NCBI RefSeq assembly: GCF_904846705.1 | Contig: NZ_CAJHBS010000003.1 | Location: 62,001 to 126,000, forward strand | Reading direction: 5' to 3' | From: Psychrobacter sp. Pi2-52 | Lineage (GTDB): Bacteria; Pseudomonadota; Gammaproteobacteria; Pseudomonadales; Moraxellaceae | Length of the DNA stretch: 64,000 nt | Shown: positions 47,265 through 56,280 of the stretch, piece after piece | How the letters are laid out: the number at the start of each line of letters is the position of its first letter | How positions within the stretch are numbered: the stretch's first letter is position 1 | Notes under the pieces: model-generated | The model's input: only the letters and a program-made list of their open reading frames with translations | Told to the model about the DNA's origin: nothing | Databases searched by the model: none | Position numbers and translations under genes: made by a program

Positions 47265-47957
47265 TTATCGGTTTTTACGTGGCAACTTTTCTGGTAGGTA
47301 ACAACGTAAATAAGCAATAAATGCTGTATTTGCTTCTTGGATATACTCTTCAGTAATACTCTGATGACGGCGATAAGACAACGTAAAGATAGCATTTACG
47401 ATGCTATAAGCAATCAACAAGGTATCTTGGATATCATGGAAGTTTGGCATCTCATAACGCTCTGACAAACGCTTATAGACCAGATCAACAATTTGATGAT
47501 CCATATCTTCACCAAAACTGTCACCTTCAAAATCGGGTGTATTGGTGTCATAGATAAGCTTGGCTTTGGTCTCATCATTATGGAATATCGTAATACAACG
47601 ATCGATAAGCGCCGTTAAATACCCTTGCCATCTGTCATAGTTGCCAATATCAACCGTCTCTACCATCTCTAATATTTCAATCGCATTCAAAAAACGCAAT
47701 GCTAAAAATATTGCTTCAATATTAGGGAAAAAATGGTAAGCAGACGCTCTTGGTATGCCTGCTTCTTCACACACAGCTGCTAACGTAATATCGTTAATAG
47801 CATGCGTTTCGCTCAATTTTTTGGCACCAGCCAATAGTTTTTGACGACGTGCACGGCCTTGCTGGCTAGTAAACTTAAACTTATTAGGTACAAGCTTCTT
47901 TGCCAATTCCGAATCTACCAACACATCTTCAATCTTTTCGTCTTTGTTATCACTCAT
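47265..47957 (-). CDS. TetR-family transcriptional regulator
   Basis: A 230-aa predicted repressor. The DNA-binding HTH is at about residues 38-85 (RRQKLLAGAKKLSETHAIND, then ITLAAVCEEAGIPRASAYHFFPN). The C-terminal helical ligand domain is not diagnostic. The N-terminal about 30 residues are a hydrophilic extension. It is convergent with the surface cluster and shares no promoter region with it. Target and ligand are unknown; the 237-base gap upstream may hold its own operator. Confidence 0.85.
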   Translation of the reverse strand: MSDNKDEKIEDVLVDSELAKKLVPNKFKFTSQQGRARRQKLLAGAKKLSETHAINDITLAAVCEEAGIPRASAYHFFPNIEAIFLALRFLNAIEILEMVETVDIGNYDRWQGYLTALIDRCITIFHNDETKAKLIYDTNTPDFEGDSFGEDMDHQIVDLVYKRLSERYEMPNFHDIQDTLLIAYSIVNAIFTLSYRRHQSITEEYIQEANTAFIAYLRCYLPEKLPRKNR

Positions 47958-48194
47958 TGTGAATCTCTTAATGTTGCGCCCTATTTTATAAATATAATCT
48001 TCATTGAATAGTATTTATCCTCAGATAAAGGATGGTTGACTGTTGGCTAAAATACAAAGCCTATATGGTCACTACTATGTTCAATGTAGAGGCATCATAA
48101 ACGCTTGCACATTATCAAGCAAGGGACATGAATAGGTTGAAAAATAATACTACGATCAGCAATTTAATAGAGCTAACCGTCTAATTTTATAAAG

Positions 48195-49217
48195 TTAATC
48201 ATTGAGTTTTATTTTCGCCCTTATAATACCATGATCAGTGACTCTATCGGCATAGTCCCACTTCAAATGATCATTAAAATAATCAACTCGTTCGACATAA
48301 CCGAGCGAAAATTTACTATCGGGCAAAAACTCTTCTGAGACAAACAGCTGGTCGATAACTTCTGGCATACCTTGATATATATGGGTATAGGCAACATCCT
48401 TCATCCAGCCATATCGTGCTTGAATACGAGCAGCATCAAAAAGTGCAACATCACGCATACTTTTATCGTAATTAACCTCCCCAGTTTCTGTCATCAACTG
48501 AGTAGTCACGCTACCTGTGACATCATTCATATCGCCCAATAGAATCAATGGTTCACGGGTATGTTGCAATCGCTCTATAATAGACATACGGATAGAGGCC
48601 GCTTCTGCCGCGCGCATACATAAACTACGAAGCTTGGCGCGAACTCGAATATTCGGATCGTCCATGTCTTCTAATAGGTCACCATTTTCGTCGCGTAAGA
48701 AAAAAGCACGTTTGCTTTTTAGGTGCGCTGTAATAATTGTAATGGGCTGCCCGTACGCGTCAACACGTAACACTAATGGAGGACGGTTGAAGCGTTGATA
48801 AGGACCAATATCAGGTACATCAATAATGGCTTTTGGTGCTATATCTTTTAGCAAACTGGTTTCTAACTGCTCAAATCGGCTGATAATACCGACAGCAGGT
48901 GTATTCTGTGCACCCATGCCTTTGGTGTATATACTGGCGCTATCATTACTAGCAAGTGGAATGACCGCATGCTCGGGCTTGAAACCTAGTGAAACAGCCA
49001 GCGCTTCTAATGCATCACTATCCCAAACCTCTTGTACTGCGATAATGTCAGCATGCGCTTTAGCCAATAAATCTGTAAGACCTCGCAGCTTATGTTCATA
49101 GGCTTTATCGTTATAAGCTGGCGCATTTTCATAATAAGTTCGATTAGGGTTCGCAAAGTTCAGCAAGTTTGCCGTTGCGATATAAAACTGTTTATTGCCT
49201 TCAGTGTTATTACTCAT
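48195..49217 (-). CDS. Endonuclease/exonuclease/phosphatase family protein
   Basis: A 340-aa protein of the Mg-dependent EEP fold (DNase I, exonuclease III, phosphodiesterases). Visible active-site elements are FYIATANLLNFANP (Asn), IIAVQEVWDSDAL (metal Glu), ITAHLKSKRA (His), LILLGDMNDVTG (Asp/Asn) and TDHGIIRAKI (terminal Asp-His). No signal peptide, so it is cytoplasmic. I chose the ATG at 49217 with GGGGAA upstream; an ATG at 49259 would add 14 residues. The substrate (nucleic acid or phosphoester) cannot be told from sequence. Confidence 0.85.
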   Translation of the reverse strand: MSNNTEGNKQFYIATANLLNFANPNRTYYENAPAYNDKAYEHKLRGLTDLLAKAHADIIAVQEVWDSDALEALAVSLGFKPEHAVIPLASNDSASIYTKGMGAQNTPAVGIISRFEQLETSLLKDIAPKAIIDVPDIGPYQRFNRPPLVLRVDAYGQPITIITAHLKSKRAFFLRDENGDLLEDMDDPNIRVRAKLRSLCMRAAEAASIRMSIIERLQHTREPLILLGDMNDVTGSVTTQLMTETGEVNYDKSMRDVALFDAARIQARYGWMKDVAYTHIYQGMPEVIDQLFVSEEFLPDSKFSLGYVERVDYFNDHLKWDYADRVTDHGIIRAKIKLND

Positions 49218-49289
49218 ATATTCCCCATCGTTCTCATTATTATAGTACATAATATTCACGTATGTGTATACGCTGCAAATTTTATGCCT

Positions 49290-49324
49290 AAAAAAACTCC
49301 CAAAGTTAAGCCTTGGAAGTTTTA
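49290..49324 (-). terminator. Terminator after the glycine-zipper gene
   Basis: Read leftward, AAAACTTCCAAGG / CTTTGGGAGTTTT pair with two wobble positions, loop CTTAA, then T7. It lies about 160 bases beyond the gene's stop. Confidence 0.65.
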
Positions 49325-49483
49325 AAATAGCATAAATGTTGATAAGTAGATTTACTAATAGAACTAGACATACAATTAATCTATTTTAGGTAATGGTATA
49401 GCAACCTCTAATGTTAGCTAATTACTAAATGCATTGGCTGCCAAGATGTTTGCCTAACCATTCTATTAGTTACCTAAAATTTC

Positions 49484-49996
49484 TTATGATACGCGGTTCC
49501 ATGCATCACGTGATGCTTGACGCGCTTCGTTCCATTCCATACGAGACTCACCTTTTACTTCGTGCCATGAACGCTCTAGATCTGCTTCATGATCTTCAAA
49601 ACGAGCATCTACTGGATAACGAGCACGGTTCGCATAACCGACTGCATATGCTGGATGCAAGTCACGGTCGAAATCGTATTCTTCTCTATGATAATCTGCA
49701 TTTGCATACTCTGCACGCCAGTACGCTTCTTCGTGAGTTGGGTCAATAGCTTCTGCTGCTGCATGACCTGCGCCGCCACCAACGATAGCACCAATAGCAC
49801 CACCGATTAGCGTACCTAGTGGACCTGCCATCGTACCAATAGCTGCACCTGCTGCTGCACCGCCTACACCGCCGATACCTGTACCTACTGGATGCGAGCC
49901 TGGCTCACCGGTAATAATGTCTGCGTTTAAATCTTCTTTTGTCTCTTTTGACATATGTTTTACTTCACTGCGATCGATAGCATCATGGTTACTCAT
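49484..49996 (-). CDS. Glycine-zipper domain protein, 170 aa
   Basis: Residues about 38-85 are a Gly/Ala zipper with GxxxG repeats (GTGIGGVGGAAAGAAIG, later LIGGAIGAIVGGGAG), able to form two packed membrane or amyloid-like helices. The C-terminal half is charged and aromatic (HEEAYWRAEYANADYHREEY), with Trp-rich helices. No signal peptide is evident. Proteins of this plan are common, often stress-induced and of unknown function. AAGGAC precedes the ATG. It is monocistronic. Confidence 0.7.
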   Translation of the reverse strand: MSNHDAIDRSEVKHMSKETKEDLNADIITGEPGSHPVGTGIGGVGGAAAGAAIGTMAGPLGTLIGGAIGAIVGGGAGHAAAEAIDPTHEEAYWRAEYANADYHREEYDFDRDLHPAYAVGYANRARYPVDARFEDHEADLERSWHEVKGESRMEWNEARQASRDAWNRVS

Positions 49997-50243
49997 AGTA
50001 TTGTCCTTAAATTATTTATTATTTATTGAATTATTTATCTGCTAAAAACTAGCGGTCTTACTAAATCCAATTGAAGTATAAAAATTTATAGGTAAAGACA
50101 GATAGGCCGATTTTGTAAACTGTGTCCGTATTGCGATTATCTTGCGTTACAGCCTGTATCTTTATCACACTTGTGTACGGCAGCCTCATACTTTGAGTAA
50201 TTATAAATGTAGGATCACAATAAATTTACTAAGTAAATCAATC

Positions 50244-51854
50244 TTATAACGGCATCAGGGACCTTTTGATAGCCTGTTGCCATTTAACAAGATGTCGCTC
50301 ACGAGTATCAGTCGACATACTTGGTTCAAACACGCGATCTACCTGCCATGAAGCTTTCATGGTCGATTCGTCATATAGCCCAGTTTTCAGTCCTGCGAGG
50401 AGTGCTGCGCCCTTTGCCGTAATCTCTGTATCTCTAGGACGTAATACTGGAACACCTAACAAATCTGCTTGGAACTGCATGAGTAAATCATTATTTGCAG
50501 CGCCGCCATCTACTCTCAGCTCAGTCAAAGGATGAGGGCTGTCTTTTTGCATAGCGATAAGCACATCATAGGTTTGATAAGCAACGGCCTCCAATGCAGC
50601 GCGTGCAATATGAGCTTTGGTAGTACCGCGGCTCATACCAGTGATGCTAGCGCTGATATCAGAACGCCAATAAGGCGCGCCCAATCCAGTAAAAGCAGGT
50701 AATAGAACGACATCTTCGCTACTGTTTACTTGACGGGCTAAGTCTTCGACGTCACTACTCTGCTGAATCATACCCAAATTATCACGCAGCCATTGAACGA
50801 TAGCCCCTGCCATAAAGACACTGCCCTCTAGGGCATAAGTGACTTCCTTTTTAGGTGGCTGTAGCATGCGTTTGCCTGATTGTACGATTTGGTCAAATGA
50901 TAAACTGTCCGGACGAATTGGTGACGTTTTACGTTGCCACGCGATGGTGGTTAGCAGCTTATGCTCACTCAGTTTTGGCTGTTGGCCAATATTCATTAGC
51001 ATAAAGCAGCCTGTACCATAAGTGTTTTTGGCCATGCCTGCATCAAGACAACCTTGTCCAAAGAGCGCTGCTTGCTGATCACCCAATACCGCTTGAATGG
51101 GTATTTGCTTTGCAAACAGGCCTTTTTTGGTTTTGCCAAAATCGCCGTCGGACGGTAGTACTTTAGGCAATATATGCATAGGTATAGCAAAACGGTCACA
51201 AAGTGTCTCTGACCATGCCAGCTTATGGATATCAAATAGCAATGTACGAGAAGCATTGGTCACATCAATGACATGTTCCCCGCCTGTGAGCTTATAAATC
51301 AGCCAACTATCAATCGTGCCGACCGCTATCTCACCTCTGCTGGCTCGTACACTCAGCTTCGGGTTGTTTTCGAGTAACCAAGCAATCTTACTGGCACTAA
51401 AATACGGATCTAAACGCAGACCTGTAATACGCTGTACTTCATGTGCCATATTGACACTATCAATGCTCTGATGCACAGGGTCATTCATGCTATTGGTAGC
51501 GCTTTCAGTAGCGAGTGTCTTGCAGTAATTTGCGGTACGCCTATCCTGCCAAATGATGGCGGGAGCCAGTGGCTTACCAGTTTGCTTATCCCACATCACA
51601 ATCGACTCACGCTGATTGGTAATCGCGATACTGGTAACGTCAGTGGCAAGCAACCCTGCCCGATTAATAACATCATGTGCACAGCTAATCTGAGTTTGCC
51701 AGATCTGCTGTGCATCTTGTTCAACGAATCCAGCTCTTGGTGTTTGCAGCGTCGTTGGCTGTTGTACCATTTTGATAGGACGCGCATGATCATCGTACAA
51801 TATCGCTCGACTCGATGTGGTCCCTTGATCCAACGCTAAAATATACCCTGCCAT
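50244..51854 (-). CDS. glpK: Glycerol kinase GlpK
   Basis: Phosphorylates glycerol to glycerol 3-phosphate with ATP (FGGY family). Family landmarks are LALDQGTTSSRAILYD at the N-terminus, GDQQAALFGQGCLDAGMAKN, TYGTGCFMLMN, FTGLGAPYW and LRVDGGAANNDLLMQFQAD. At 536 aa it is about 35 longer than usual: extra residues follow the IIWQDRRTANYC segment (about 15), and about 25 lie between LLTTIAW and VTYALEGSVF (near residue 315). AGAGGAT precedes the ATG. No glpF, glpD or glpR is adjacent. Confidence 0.95.
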   Translation of the reverse strand: MAGYILALDQGTTSSRAILYDDHARPIKMVQQPTTLQTPRAGFVEQDAQQIWQTQISCAHDVINRAGLLATDVTSIAITNQRESIVMWDKQTGKPLAPAIIWQDRRTANYCKTLATESATNSMNDPVHQSIDSVNMAHEVQRITGLRLDPYFSASKIAWLLENNPKLSVRASRGEIAVGTIDSWLIYKLTGGEHVIDVTNASRTLLFDIHKLAWSETLCDRFAIPMHILPKVLPSDGDFGKTKKGLFAKQIPIQAVLGDQQAALFGQGCLDAGMAKNTYGTGCFMLMNIGQQPKLSEHKLLTTIAWQRKTSPIRPDSLSFDQIVQSGKRMLQPPKKEVTYALEGSVFMAGAIVQWLRDNLGMIQQSSDVEDLARQVNSSEDVVLLPAFTGLGAPYWRSDISASITGMSRGTTKAHIARAALEAVAYQTYDVLIAMQKDSPHPLTELRVDGGAANNDLLMQFQADLLGVPVLRPRDTEITAKGAALLAGLKTGLYDESTMKASWQVDRVFEPSMSTDTRERHLVKWQQAIKRSLMPL

Positions 51855-52401
51855 GACACATCCTCTGCTAATATTGTTTATTCTGTTTGATAGCCATTTA
51901 GTGACTATTCATTGACTGATTCTTATTAATTGCTACTTATTGACTAATGCTTATTGAGCATTTTTTATTTTGTTAATTACTGCCTAAATGCTTTCATAAT
52001 GAGATTAAAAACAAAATCTATTTAAAAATAAATCGCTTGTATCTAAAACGTCTTGTTGGCTATGTTGTTACTTATAAACAGATATTTAAAAATTAAATCA
52101 ATCCTCTATCATACCGCTACTGGTCGCACAATAGAAAACGGCAAAATACTGAGCATTGACCCGTCACCATTGTGGCTCTACAGTGTACCTCTTATGACGA
52201 ATGACCGCTTGTTAGCACTTTTAATATAGACGTATTTTTATATTAGAATATGAATGGTTTATTTAAGCATCATTCTTTCGCTAGCTAGCTAGCAAATAGT
52301 CTATAATAGTTCAGCAACTTTATATCCTGAGCAATGAAACCTATCGGTGCTGTTCCTTATTTTATAATACCTTACATTCTAATTAATGGCTTATGTGACT
52401 T
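51855..52401. promoter_or_regulatory. Divergent region between glpK and tolC-like operon
   Basis: About 550 A/T-rich bases. On the right side a TATAAT (52302-52307) lies 95 bases before the TolC-like start, and the perfect 14-base palindrome GCTAGCTAGCTAGC (52280-52293) covers the -35 position, so it may be a repressor site. I see no RNA gene. Confidence 0.45.
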
Positions 52402-54060
52402 ATGAAATTCATTTTATCAGCGCTACCGACTGCTATGATGACAGTTGCAGTCATGAGCGTGCCTGTCATGACTTACGCAAGCACTGACGCTGACAGTATA
52501 GAAGTGTCAGATGATGTTACACCAGTGGCTGTGACACAAATCATAGATGCTAATAGTCTGACTGAGAATGATAAACCAGCTGTCGCGCCTTTTCTTACAG
52601 TACCAAACCCTAATAAGGCTAAATCGCAGGCACTGTCTACGCTTGTGGACCCTATTACACATAAAACAGTCGATAACAGCTACGCACTAGACGTCTCAAG
52701 CTTTTTGAGTTTAGAGCAAGCGCAGAAGCTGCTGGTACAAGTATCACCTAAAATCGCTGCCAATCAAGCAGCGATTGCCGCTAGCGAATACCAAACTGAC
52801 GCGCTCAGAACCATCGACAATCCGCTCGTATTTGCTCGAGTATCTGCCAGTGCCTATCATTTAGATGAGGATATAGATTTATCTTCTCTCAGAAGTGGTA
52901 TCGTCAACGAAGTAAACAATGGGGTAGATAACATAGTCCCTCCGACAGCAGACTTACCAGACTTTGGTGAGCTGGTCGGTGAGCGTATTCCCGACTCCTA
53001 TAACCTAAAGCGCTCAGGCTCTACGTCGGGTGCAGGTCTTGGTGTCGTTTGGCCTATTTATACTGCTGGGCGTACAGACGCATTGACTGGCGCCTCGGAT
53101 GCACGTACACAAGAAGCGATGGCTGATAGCGTACTGGATAAAAATGAGCTTTATAATACGTTAATTGAGCGTTATTTTAAGGCACAGCTAGCGATTATCG
53201 CTGCTTACTTACGAGAAGACGCTTACGATACATTGCAACAGACCGACCATATGGCCGAGCGTCTGTTTGAAGAAGGTTTTATCTCACGTGTCGATAGACT
53301 AGAAGCACAGTCAGCGCTTGCGGATGCCAAGAGTGAATCCGTCAATGCGAATAATGACGCGCGCCTAGCCATGATTGCGCTACAGCGTCTACTACGTACC
53401 GACTACCGTATTAAACCGACCACGCCATTGTTTGTCTCTAGTCGCCCTCTACCAGATGTGAGCTATTTTCAGGACTTGGCACTAAACAACCATCCCGGAC
53501 TGCAAAAAGTTGCAGCCAAGCGGGCACAGGCTCAGCAGTTACATGCGCTATCAGATACGGGCTACAAACCTACGGTATTACTATACGGTTATGGTCAGGT
53601 AGAGAAAGATCCAAGCTGGGTCGCTGGTATATCTGCCAGTTGGAAACTATGGGGCGGACTCGATAAAGCCGCATCGCTAGCATCCAGTAGTGCCAAAATA
53701 CGTCAGGCCGATCTCTCTGAGATTGAAGTTAGTGACAATTTATTGCTACTGGTAGAAAAAAACTGGCACGATGTCAATAATGCTCAATCACGCTATCAAG
53801 CATTACAAAGTAATGTTGATTTGGCAGCAGAAGTATTACGACTACGTCGCTTAGGATTACAAGAAGGTGTAAATACTACCGTTGACGTGGTGCAAGCACA
53901 AACGCAATCACTTAAGGCACGCACCGAGCAAGCACAGGCTGCTAATGACTATGTACAGTCACTGGCTGCCCTTATGCAAAGCTGTGGTACGCCACTTGCT
54001 TTTAATGCTTATCTCAATGCCGCTGACATTCAATTGCCTACTTTATATACTGAGCAATGA
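52402..54060 (+). CDS. TolC-family outer membrane efflux protein
   Basis: A 552-aa precursor. The signal peptide ends near MTYASTD (about residue 27). The mature part has the repeated long-helix plan of outer membrane factors (SLEQAQKLLVQVSPKIAANQ; later ALNNHPGLQKVAAKRAQAQQ) and GYGQVEKDPSWVAGISASWK. Residues 30-85 are an extra unstructured segment. It forms the outer membrane exit duct of a tripartite pump, here most likely with the HlyD-like adaptor and permeases encoded downstream. The ATG at 52402 has a weak ribosome-binding site. Confidence 0.9.
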   Translation: MKFILSALPTAMMTVAVMSVPVMTYASTDADSIEVSDDVTPVAVTQIIDANSLTENDKPAVAPFLTVPNPNKAKSQALSTLVDPITHKTVDNSYALDVSSFLSLEQAQKLLVQVSPKIAANQAAIAASEYQTDALRTIDNPLVFARVSASAYHLDEDIDLSSLRSGIVNEVNNGVDNIVPPTADLPDFGELVGERIPDSYNLKRSGSTSGAGLGVVWPIYTAGRTDALTGASDARTQEAMADSVLDKNELYNTLIERYFKAQLAIIAAYLREDAYDTLQQTDHMAERLFEEGFISRVDRLEAQSALADAKSESVNANNDARLAMIALQRLLRTDYRIKPTTPLFVSSRPLPDVSYFQDLALNNHPGLQKVAAKRAQAQQLHALSDTGYKPTVLLYGYGQVEKDPSWVAGISASWKLWGGLDKAASLASSSAKIRQADLSEIEVSDNLLLLVEKNWHDVNNAQSRYQALQSNVDLAAEVLRLRRLGLQEGVNTTVDVVQAQTQSLKARTEQAQAANDYVQSLAALMQSCGTPLAFNAYLNAADIQLPTLYTEQ

Positions 54061-54162
54061 TGTGATGTGAGAAGCCTTAAGTCGTGCTGTTAAACGCTTT
54101 GTATTACCATAAAGTCGACATCAAAAATACTATTACCAACCCTATTACGAACAGCTGCTTTT

Positions 54163-55029
54163 ATGAAAGAATTGACCTCTAAATCGATAAAAAACTGGCT
54201 ACAGACGTTACTAGAAACGTGGCGTATTGCCAATAATTCTAACGTTTGGGCGCATTGCGCAAGCGTAGGTTTCTTTGGATTCTTATCAATTTTTCCAGTG
54301 ATGGCTGTGTTTGTACTGCTTTATGGTCTTGCGTTTTCTCCTGCCGAGATGCAAGAGCAAATCGCGCTTTTGAGTCAATTTATACCTGATACAGTATATG
54401 AAGTACTCAACTCCCGTCTGAGCGAGTTGGTTTCTACGACTACGTCTGCCCTGACTTTCAGCTTGCTTATATCGTCCTTGCTCGCACTTTATGCGGGCTC
54501 CAAAGGTATCAAATCTTTAATTATTCTTATTAATCTTGCGTTTCATATAACTCAGGAGCGTAGTTTTGTACAAAGCACGATTCGCGCAGTTGGTTTGACC
54601 TTTGCAGCAGTAGTCGTATTGATTATCGCGGTCTCCTCTATTGCCATTATTCCTTTGGGGGCGGCCTACTTCCCTTTCCCTCGAATAGCTAAGACGATTG
54701 CGCTTTGGAGCAGGTGGCCCATATTGACAGGTATCATATTCTTAAGCTTTTTGGGTCTTTATCGTCTAGCCCCAAATCGTGATGCCGTCGCCCTCAAAAA
54801 ATTAGTGCCGGGCGCTGCGCTGGCAACGGTTTTATGGATTATATTGTCCATCTTATTTTCGATTTATGTGCAAAATTTTAATAACTATAGTGTTGAGTTT
54901 GGCGCGCTTTCAGCTGCTGTGGTTATTATGCTATGGCTCTATTATTCAGCATTTATCGTCGCTCTTGGTGCTATTTTTAATTCTGAAACCATAGACAACG
55001 CCAAGCCTTATGCGTTTCGAGTGTACTAG
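54163..55029 (+). CDS. YihY/BrkB-family inner membrane protein
   Basis: A 288-aa protein with about six helices and the family pattern: WAHCASVGFFGFLSIFPVMAV at helix 1, a loop before SLLISSLLALYAGSKGIKSL, and at the end VVIMLWLYYSAFIVALGAIF. The family was once called RNase BN; that assignment is not supported, and its function is unknown. It is inserted between the TolC-like and HlyD-like genes, 102 and 48 bases from each. Its place suggests a link to export or envelope function, but that is inference. Confidence 0.87.
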   Translation: MKELTSKSIKNWLQTLLETWRIANNSNVWAHCASVGFFGFLSIFPVMAVFVLLYGLAFSPAEMQEQIALLSQFIPDTVYEVLNSRLSELVSTTTSALTFSLLISSLLALYAGSKGIKSLIILINLAFHITQERSFVQSTIRAVGLTFAAVVVLIIAVSSIAIIPLGAAYFPFPRIAKTIALWSRWPILTGIIFLSFLGLYRLAPNRDAVALKKLVPGAALATVLWIILSILFSIYVQNFNNYSVEFGALSAAVVIMLWLYYSAFIVALGAIFNSETIDNAKPYAFRVY

Positions 55030-55077
55030 TAATAAACCCCTTAATTTCAACTTTGTTGCTTTAGGAATCTCATTGTC

Positions 55078-56277
55078 ATGACAGAATTACCACGCGAATC
55101 AGACGACTCAAATAAATCAGCTGATGCAACCGAGTCAGTGACCTCTCAAGATACACAAAATTCAGTCGATCCTGTAGAAGACGTGTCTGATATTGAACCA
55201 GAGCAACCGACACCTGCTTATAATCGTAACGCCTCTAAAACTGACAAATCTGCGCGTATAAAAAAAGGATTACTTGCCCTATTCATACTGATTGTCCTTG
55301 GTACGATTGCGTATGGCCTATACAAAAGTAATGCGCATAGCGAGCCAGAAGTTATTACGCTACAAGGGCAAATGCAAATGCAGCAAACGTCTATCGCTGC
55401 AAAAGTGCCAGGGCGTATTGCCCAAATTATGGTAACAGAGGGTGATACGGTAACGGCAGGTCAGCAACTGGTTGAGATGGATTCGCCTGAGATTAATGCC
55501 AAGATTAATCAAGCACGTGCTGGTAAGCAAATCGCACAAAGTCAATTAGATAAAGCAGAAAACGGTGCGCGCCCGCAAGAAATCGCCCAAGCAAAAGCCG
55601 CTTGGCAAGCCAATAAAGCGGCGTCTGACTTAGCAGAAAACACCTATCAGCGTGTCAATCGCCTTTACGAAGAAGGTTTGATGGCGCGACAAAAGCGCGA
55701 TGAGGCGTATGCGCAATATCTTGCTACTCAAGACCAAACCGAAGCAGCCCGCTTACAATATGATTTGGCACTAGAAGGCGCGCGTACTGAAGATAAGTCA
55801 GCGGCCACTGCACAAGTCGCACAGGTCGATGCAAAACTTGATGAGGCGTTAGTAGCAAAGGAGGAAGCGAACCTAAGAAGTCCTATCGCTGGTATCGTTG
55901 ATAATGTCATCGTGAGTGCTGGAGAAGTCATCGGTCAAGGGGTTCCGCTCCTGACGTTGGTGGATACCAATGACCAATGGGTGGTACTTAACGTCACTGA
56001 GTCTTACTTAAATCAATTTGCTATTGGTCAGACATTTACGGGTACTATCCCAGCACTGTCATCAGCGGATAAGCCTTATACAAAACAGTTTAGCGTCTAT
56101 GCGACATCGACCTTATCAGACTTTGCCACTTGGCGTCCGACCAACAACGATGATGGTTTTGATGTGCGTACTTTTGAGGTGAAAGCACGACCATCTAAGC
56201 CCGATGCCCGTATCCGCTCAGGTATGAGTGTGGTCGTACGTATCAATCCTACTCCTGTCAATCAGAACCAAGAGTAA
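55078..56277 (+). CDS. HlyD/EmrA-family membrane fusion protein
   Basis: A 399-aa adaptor. Residues 1-60 are acidic and hydrophilic (cytoplasmic), residues about 62-83 form one membrane helix (LLALFILIVLGTIAYGLY), then a lipoyl-like half motif (KVPGRIAQIMVTEGDTV), a long coiled-coil hairpin (about 140-260) and the second lipoyl half (NLRSPIAGIVDNVIVSAGEV). It bridges inner membrane permease and TolC. AGGAAT precedes the ATG. Only three bases separate its stop from the next gene, so they are co-translated. Confidence 0.9.
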   Translation: MTELPRESDDSNKSADATESVTSQDTQNSVDPVEDVSDIEPEQPTPAYNRNASKTDKSARIKKGLLALFILIVLGTIAYGLYKSNAHSEPEVITLQGQMQMQQTSIAAKVPGRIAQIMVTEGDTVTAGQQLVEMDSPEINAKINQARAGKQIAQSQLDKAENGARPQEIAQAKAAWQANKAASDLAENTYQRVNRLYEEGLMARQKRDEAYAQYLATQDQTEAARLQYDLALEGARTEDKSAATAQVAQVDAKLDEALVAKEEANLRSPIAGIVDNVIVSAGEVIGQGVPLLTLVDTNDQWVVLNVTESYLNQFAIGQTFTGTIPALSSADKPYTKQFSVYATSTLSDFATWRPTNNDDGFDVRTFEVKARPSKPDARIRSGMSVVVRINPTPVNQNQE

Positions 56278-56280
56278 GCC

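Noticed and set aside
54163..55029. Ribonuclease BN
   Set aside because: The YihY/BrkB family was misassigned as RNase BN; it is a multi-helix membrane protein without nuclease motifs.
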